Assembly (NCBI GenBank): GCA_012842765.1
Contig: DUWJ01000073.1
Location: 1 to 8,771 of the forward strand
Direction of reading: 5' to 3'
Source of the DNA: Bacillota bacterium
Lineage (GTDB): Bacteria; Bacillota; DTU025
Length of the DNA: 8,771 nucleotides
Below, one piece after another: positions 6,618-8,771 of this stretch. Under the pieces are notes generated by a model, which was given only the letters and a program-made list of their open reading frames with translations, was not told the origin of the DNA and made no database searches. Numbering within the stretch: the stretch's first letter is position 1; every line of letters starts with the position of its first letter. The position numbers and the translations under genes are program-made.

Positions 6618-6646
6618 TGGACGTAGGAGAATAGTGGAGATATTAT
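6618..6646 (+). promoter_or_regulatory. Candidate SigA-type promoter for the ATP-grasp gene
   Basis: TGGACG (6618-6623), a 17-nt spacer, then TATTAT (6641-6646) matches TTGACA/TATAAT at 4 of 6 and 5 of 6 positions. The start of transcription would be near 6653, about 43 nt before the ATG. A better-looking TTGACC at 6651-6656 has no -10 at the right distance. Confidence 0.35.
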
Positions 6647-6695
6647 CAGCTTGACCTAGGCAAAGACTTGATGATGCGGAGGATGGTCATTAAGA

Positions 6696-7694
6696 ATGAT
6701 GCATACAATAGGGGTTGTCTTCAATCTGAAGAAGGACTTCCCCGGCCTTGTCGGGAAAGCAAACAGCGTTCCCGATCTGGCTGCGGAATGCGAGGAAGAG
6801 GAGACTGTTGACATGCTCTCATCCTCTCTGGCCAAGATCGGTGAGAAGGTGATGCTGTTTCCGCACAAATCTGACCTTTTGGAGAGATTGGACGAGGCGC
6901 GGCCTGACATTGTCTTCAACATAGCTGAAGGCTGGGCTGGGCGGAATCGGGAGTCCCTTATTCCGGCACTGCTTGAGCTGCTCGAGATCCCGTACACTGG
7001 CTCCGATGCCTTAACGCTCGGCATTGCCCTCGACAAAGCCATGGCCAAACGTGTGGCATCTACTGTAGGTGTCAGGACTCCCCGTTACATCAAAGTCAGT
7101 TCCATAGAGGATCTGTCCTCCATGAATATGGACTTTCCTGTATTCGTCAAGCCCAACTACGAAGGATCGAGCAAGGGAATACGTAATTCGTCGCGCGTCA
7201 GGAACATGGATGAGCTGACTGAAAAAGTCAGGTGGATACTGGAGACATATTCACAGCCTGCGATTGTTGAGGAGTTTCTTCCAGGAAGGGAATTCACCGT
7301 CGGAATCATCGGAAACGGACGACCACACGTCCTCCCTATAATGGAAGTATGCCCCGGCAATCGTGACTCAGCCGATTGCGAATTCGTCTATTCATACGAA
7401 ACCAAGTCAGGAAACCTTGAGCGCTTCAGGGTTCCTGCGCCTATTCCAGAGCACCTAGCATCGGAGATCGCAGATATGGCCGTCTCCGTATTCGAGGTAA
7501 TGGAATGTCGGGACGTGGCAAGGATCGACTTCAGGCTCGATGCAGAAGAACGACCGCATTTCCTGGAGATAAACCCTCTGCCCGGGCTCTCCAAAGTCAG
7601 TTTGCTTCCGCTTCAGGCCCGGGCGGCTGGAATGACGTATGACGATCTTGTGAAGTGGATTCTCACATCAGCCTGGTCCCGCTACTGGCACTAG
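6696..7694 (+). CDS. D-alanine--D-alanine ligase-like ATP-grasp protein (divergent)
   Basis: A 332-aa ATP-grasp ligase. ATP-binding features are FVKPNYEGSSKGI (Lys152), VEEFLPGREFTVGI (Glu192/193) and the Mg-binding pair ARIDFR (Asp278) and LEINPLPGLS (Glu291, Asn293). IPYTGSDALTLGIALDKAMAK and the C-terminal AAGMTYDDLV also match the Ddl family. Two Ddl hallmarks are missing. The start has no GGxSxEHEVS block; instead an acidic ECEEEETVDML stretch occupies about 31-41. The usual HGxxGEDG is replaced by AEGWAGRNRESLIP (77-90). It therefore belongs to a Ddl-like branch whose substrate I cannot name; an amino-acid or dipeptide ligase is likely, D-Ala-D-Ala not certain. GGAGG (6678-6682) is 13 nt before the first ATG; a second ATG follows at 6699. 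It is divergent from sleB and followed by a terminator, so it is probably transcribed alone. Confidence 0.85.
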   Translation: MMHTIGVVFNLKKDFPGLVGKANSVPDLAAECEEEETVDMLSSSLAKIGEKVMLFPHKSDLLERLDEARPDIVFNIAEGWAGRNRESLIPALLELLEIPYTGSDALTLGIALDKAMAKRVASTVGVRTPRYIKVSSIEDLSSMNMDFPVFVKPNYEGSSKGIRNSSRVRNMDELTEKVRWILETYSQPAIVEEFLPGREFTVGIIGNGRPHVLPIMEVCPGNRDSADCEFVYSYETKSGNLERFRVPAPIPEHLASEIADMAVSVFEVMECRDVARIDFRLDAEERPHFLEINPLPGLSKVSLLPLQARAAGMTYDDLVKWILTSAWSRYWH

Positions 7695-7725
7695 CTGGCC
7701 GATCAACATGGCGCTTTCACAAGCG

Positions 7726-7778
7726 AAAAGAGCGCGTTCGTCTTTCGCTCACAGCGATGCGAACGTGCTCTTTTATTG
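7726..7778 (+). terminator. Stem-loop terminator after the ATP-grasp gene
   Basis: A 15-bp stem (7726-7740 with 7760-7774, one G-T pair) has a 19-nt loop that itself contains CGCTCACAGCG. It ends in TTTTATT. The left arm is A-rich (AAAAGAG), so the structure could also stop transcription coming from the other side. Outside it, GCGCTTT (7711-7717) and AAAGCGC (7785-7791) could add an outer 7-bp pairing. Confidence 0.8.
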
Positions 7779-7829
7779 TGTTACAAAGCGCCCGTTCCCC
7801 TCTGCGCTTATTACCCCGTTCCATCGGGG

Positions 7830-7836
7830 CATACTA
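7830..7836 (+). promoter_or_regulatory. Candidate SigG-type -10 element before the DUF1540 gene
   Basis: CATACTA matches the forespore SigG -10 consensus CATNMTA exactly. A partial -35 (GCTTA, 7806-7810, 4 of 5) lies 19 nt upstream, about one base more than usual. Transcription would start near 7843, about 42 nt before the ATG. Confidence 0.35.
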
Positions 7837-7884
7837 ACGCAGGCATTTCATAGCCAGTCTCTTTGAGAGGAGAAAAGAACAGGT

Positions 7885-8136
7885 ATGGATAACAGGGTTA
7901 GGTGTTCGGTAAACAACTGCCATTACTGGAATGAAGGCAACTATTGCCATGCATCACAGATCATGGTGACGTCCGATTCAATCGCAAATCAACTTCCAGA
8001 CAGTTACGACGCGTTGCAAGCTTCCATAGCTGAGCCAAGGCCGGCTGCCCACATCGGCGAGACTTGCTGCAAGACATTCGCTCCCAAGGGAACGTCAGAT
8101 ACGACGGTACGCTCGGATCGAACTACTCGAATGTAA
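7885..8136 (+). CDS. DUF1540 domain protein, small Cys-rich
   Basis: An 83-aa protein. Its N-terminus has RCSVNNCHYW (Cys7, Cys12, His13), then NYCHASQIMVTS (Cys21, His22) and a later ETCCKTFAPK (Cys61, Cys62). This CSVNNCxYW...C...ETCxTF layout is that of the DUF1540 family, common in Clostridia and Bacilli and of unknown function. The cysteines and histidine could bind a metal such as zinc, but that is inference. The last 15 residues (TSDTTVRSDRTTRM) are polar and look disordered. AGGAG (7868-7872) is 12 nt before the ATG. The gene lies between a terminator and a perfect palindrome, so it appears to be transcribed on its own. A SigG-like -10 upstream hints at expression during sporulation. 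Confidence 0.88.
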   Translation: MDNRVRCSVNNCHYWNEGNYCHASQIMVTSDSIANQLPDSYDALQASIAEPRPAAHIGETCCKTFAPKGTSDTTVRSDRTTRM

Positions 8137-8157
8137 TAGGAGTCCCTGCGTTACACC

Positions 8158-8183
8158 GGGCGGGACCGTGCACGGTCCCGCCC
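8158..8183 (+). terminator. Perfect 26-nt palindrome after DUF1540, likely terminator hairpin without T-run
   Basis: An 11-bp GC-rich stem (GGGCGGGACCG paired with CGGTCCCGCCC) has a TGCA loop. It begins 22 nt after the DUF1540 stop codon. No T-run follows on either strand, so intrinsic termination would be atypical. It may instead protect the 3' end of the mRNA, or be a protein-binding site. Confidence 0.55.
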
Positions 8184-8771
8184 AACTCGCATACGAATGG
8201 TTGCCCACGCTAATGGCTGACACGCTTTTCGAAACTGTGTATCGCCTTTACATCATGAGGAAATGCCCACAGATAGGGCTGAACCAAAACAGGGGGCACC
8301 CGCGTTCTAAGTAGGTCTCGATAAGTTTCTGCGCGACCTTGGAGTCTGTACTGCCTGCGGTTCAAATCTAGACCGCTTGATTTGACAAGGTGATTGCTCA
8401 GGTATGCGCCAAAAGGCATTTGAGCGCTCCCTGAAGCAGCCAAACCCCTTACGCCAAATAGTAATCAGTCGCGCAAACGCCGCCGGAAGACTGAGCTGGC
8501 CTTTGAGGCCCGGACCAGAAGTGTGTGGCGATGGCCAAGGTTTGCTGCGAGGAAAATCAGAGGTTGGCAACGAACCTGGCTAACTTCTAGTCACATCCAA
8601 TTGAGGCGAACTAGCTGATACCTTTTTATGGATATGTTCACTGCATAAACCGACCCTCACTCGCAAAAAGCAGTCCAACGCGTGTCGATAGAGCTACTCC
8701 GAATAAGCCTGTTTTCGGCAACAATTCAATCTACGCCCACCAAGCGACTTCGAACTGAGCTTTATACACGT
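8184..8771. other. No gene recognised
   Basis: About 590 bases hold only short open frames with no binding site and no recognisable family, including 8210-8443 and 8307-8570 on the minus strand and a 33-codon plus-strand frame at 8213-8314. No tRNA, terminator with T-run, or repeat ends were found. A small hairpin GCGGT/ACCGC (8357-8361, 8372-8376) is the only structure seen. It may be spacer DNA, gene remains, or an unrecognised RNA. Confidence 0.5.

Larger units (their letters stand above)
6391..6695. other. Divergent intergenic region, sleB / ATP-grasp gene
   Basis: There are about 305 bases without a gene between the divergent start codons. Besides the two candidate promoters it holds an imperfect inverted repeat at 6511-6530 (TAGCGCGTGCAACCACGCTA, one bulged base) with no T-run, so not a clear terminator. 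Nothing else could be recognised; no riboswitch or T-box core was seen. Confidence 0.6.

Noticed and set aside
6651..6656. TTGACC as a -35 box for the ATP-grasp gene
   Set aside because: No acceptable -10 lies about 17 nt downstream before the start codon; TGGACG/TATTAT just upstream fits better.
8213..8314. 33-codon plus-strand frame (MADTLFETVYRLYIM...)
   Set aside because: It has no Shine-Dalgarno sequence, is very short and resembles nothing I recognise.
8359..8368. GGTTCAAATC, like the T-loop of a tRNA
   Set aside because: The flanking bases do not form the 5-bp T stem, and no acceptor or anticodon arm is present.
8382..8408. TTGACA with TATGCG as a promoter
   Set aside because: The spacer is only 15 nt, the -10 is poor and no supported gene follows.
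8307..8570. Two overlapping minus-strand frames (8210-8443, 8307-8570)
   Set aside because: There is no binding site or domain likeness, the frames overlap each other, and the composition looks random.

Overview
The window reads as a piece of a spore-forming Bacillota (Firmicutes) chromosome of moderate GC. The main evidence is gene content: two SleB-type cortex-lytic enzymes, YpeB, a CwlD-type amidase fused to a GerMN (spore germination) domain, and a DUF1540 protein. Strong AGGAGG-type ribosome binding sites, most 7-9 nt before the start, fit this. No mobile element, CRISPR array, tRNA or rRNA gene was seen.

Layout. Positions 1-6390 carry seven genes, all on the minus strand, listed here in transcription order. 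They are sleB (full form, 5680-6390), a short sleB paralogue (5193-5642), ypeB (3764-5176), an RsmC/YbxB-like methyltransferase (3049-3651), a membrane-anchored amidase with a GerMN domain (1622-2878), murA (224-1522), and the beginning of an AmmeMemoRadiSam-type LigB dioxygenase-like protein (1-236, cut by the window edge). Positions 6391-6695 form a divergent intergenic region with candidate promoters facing both ways. On the plus strand lie a D-Ala-D-Ala-ligase-like ATP-grasp gene (6696-7694), a strong stem-loop terminator, a DUF1540 gene (7885-8136) and a perfect 26-nt palindrome. No gene could be supported in the last ~590 bases (8184-8771).

How the genes fit together. The minus-strand run is largely about peptidoglycan and the spore. 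MurA makes a wall precursor. The CwlD-like amidase would remove peptides from cortex muramic acid, so that muramic-delta-lactam can form. SleB later degrades cortex carrying that lactam, and YpeB stabilises and controls SleB. Candidate sporulation promoters lie before the first sleB (SigF/SigG-like), the amidase (SigE-like) and the DUF1540 gene (SigG-like -10). All are by-eye matches only.

Most notable points: MurA carries Asp instead of the fosfomycin-target Cys; sleB is duplicated in tandem and the second copy has lost its peptidoglycan-binding domain; the amidase is fused to GerMN; the methyltransferase appears to start at CTG; and the ATP-grasp ligase lacks standard Ddl substrate motifs. 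I did not find convincing evidence of a wholly new multi-gene system.
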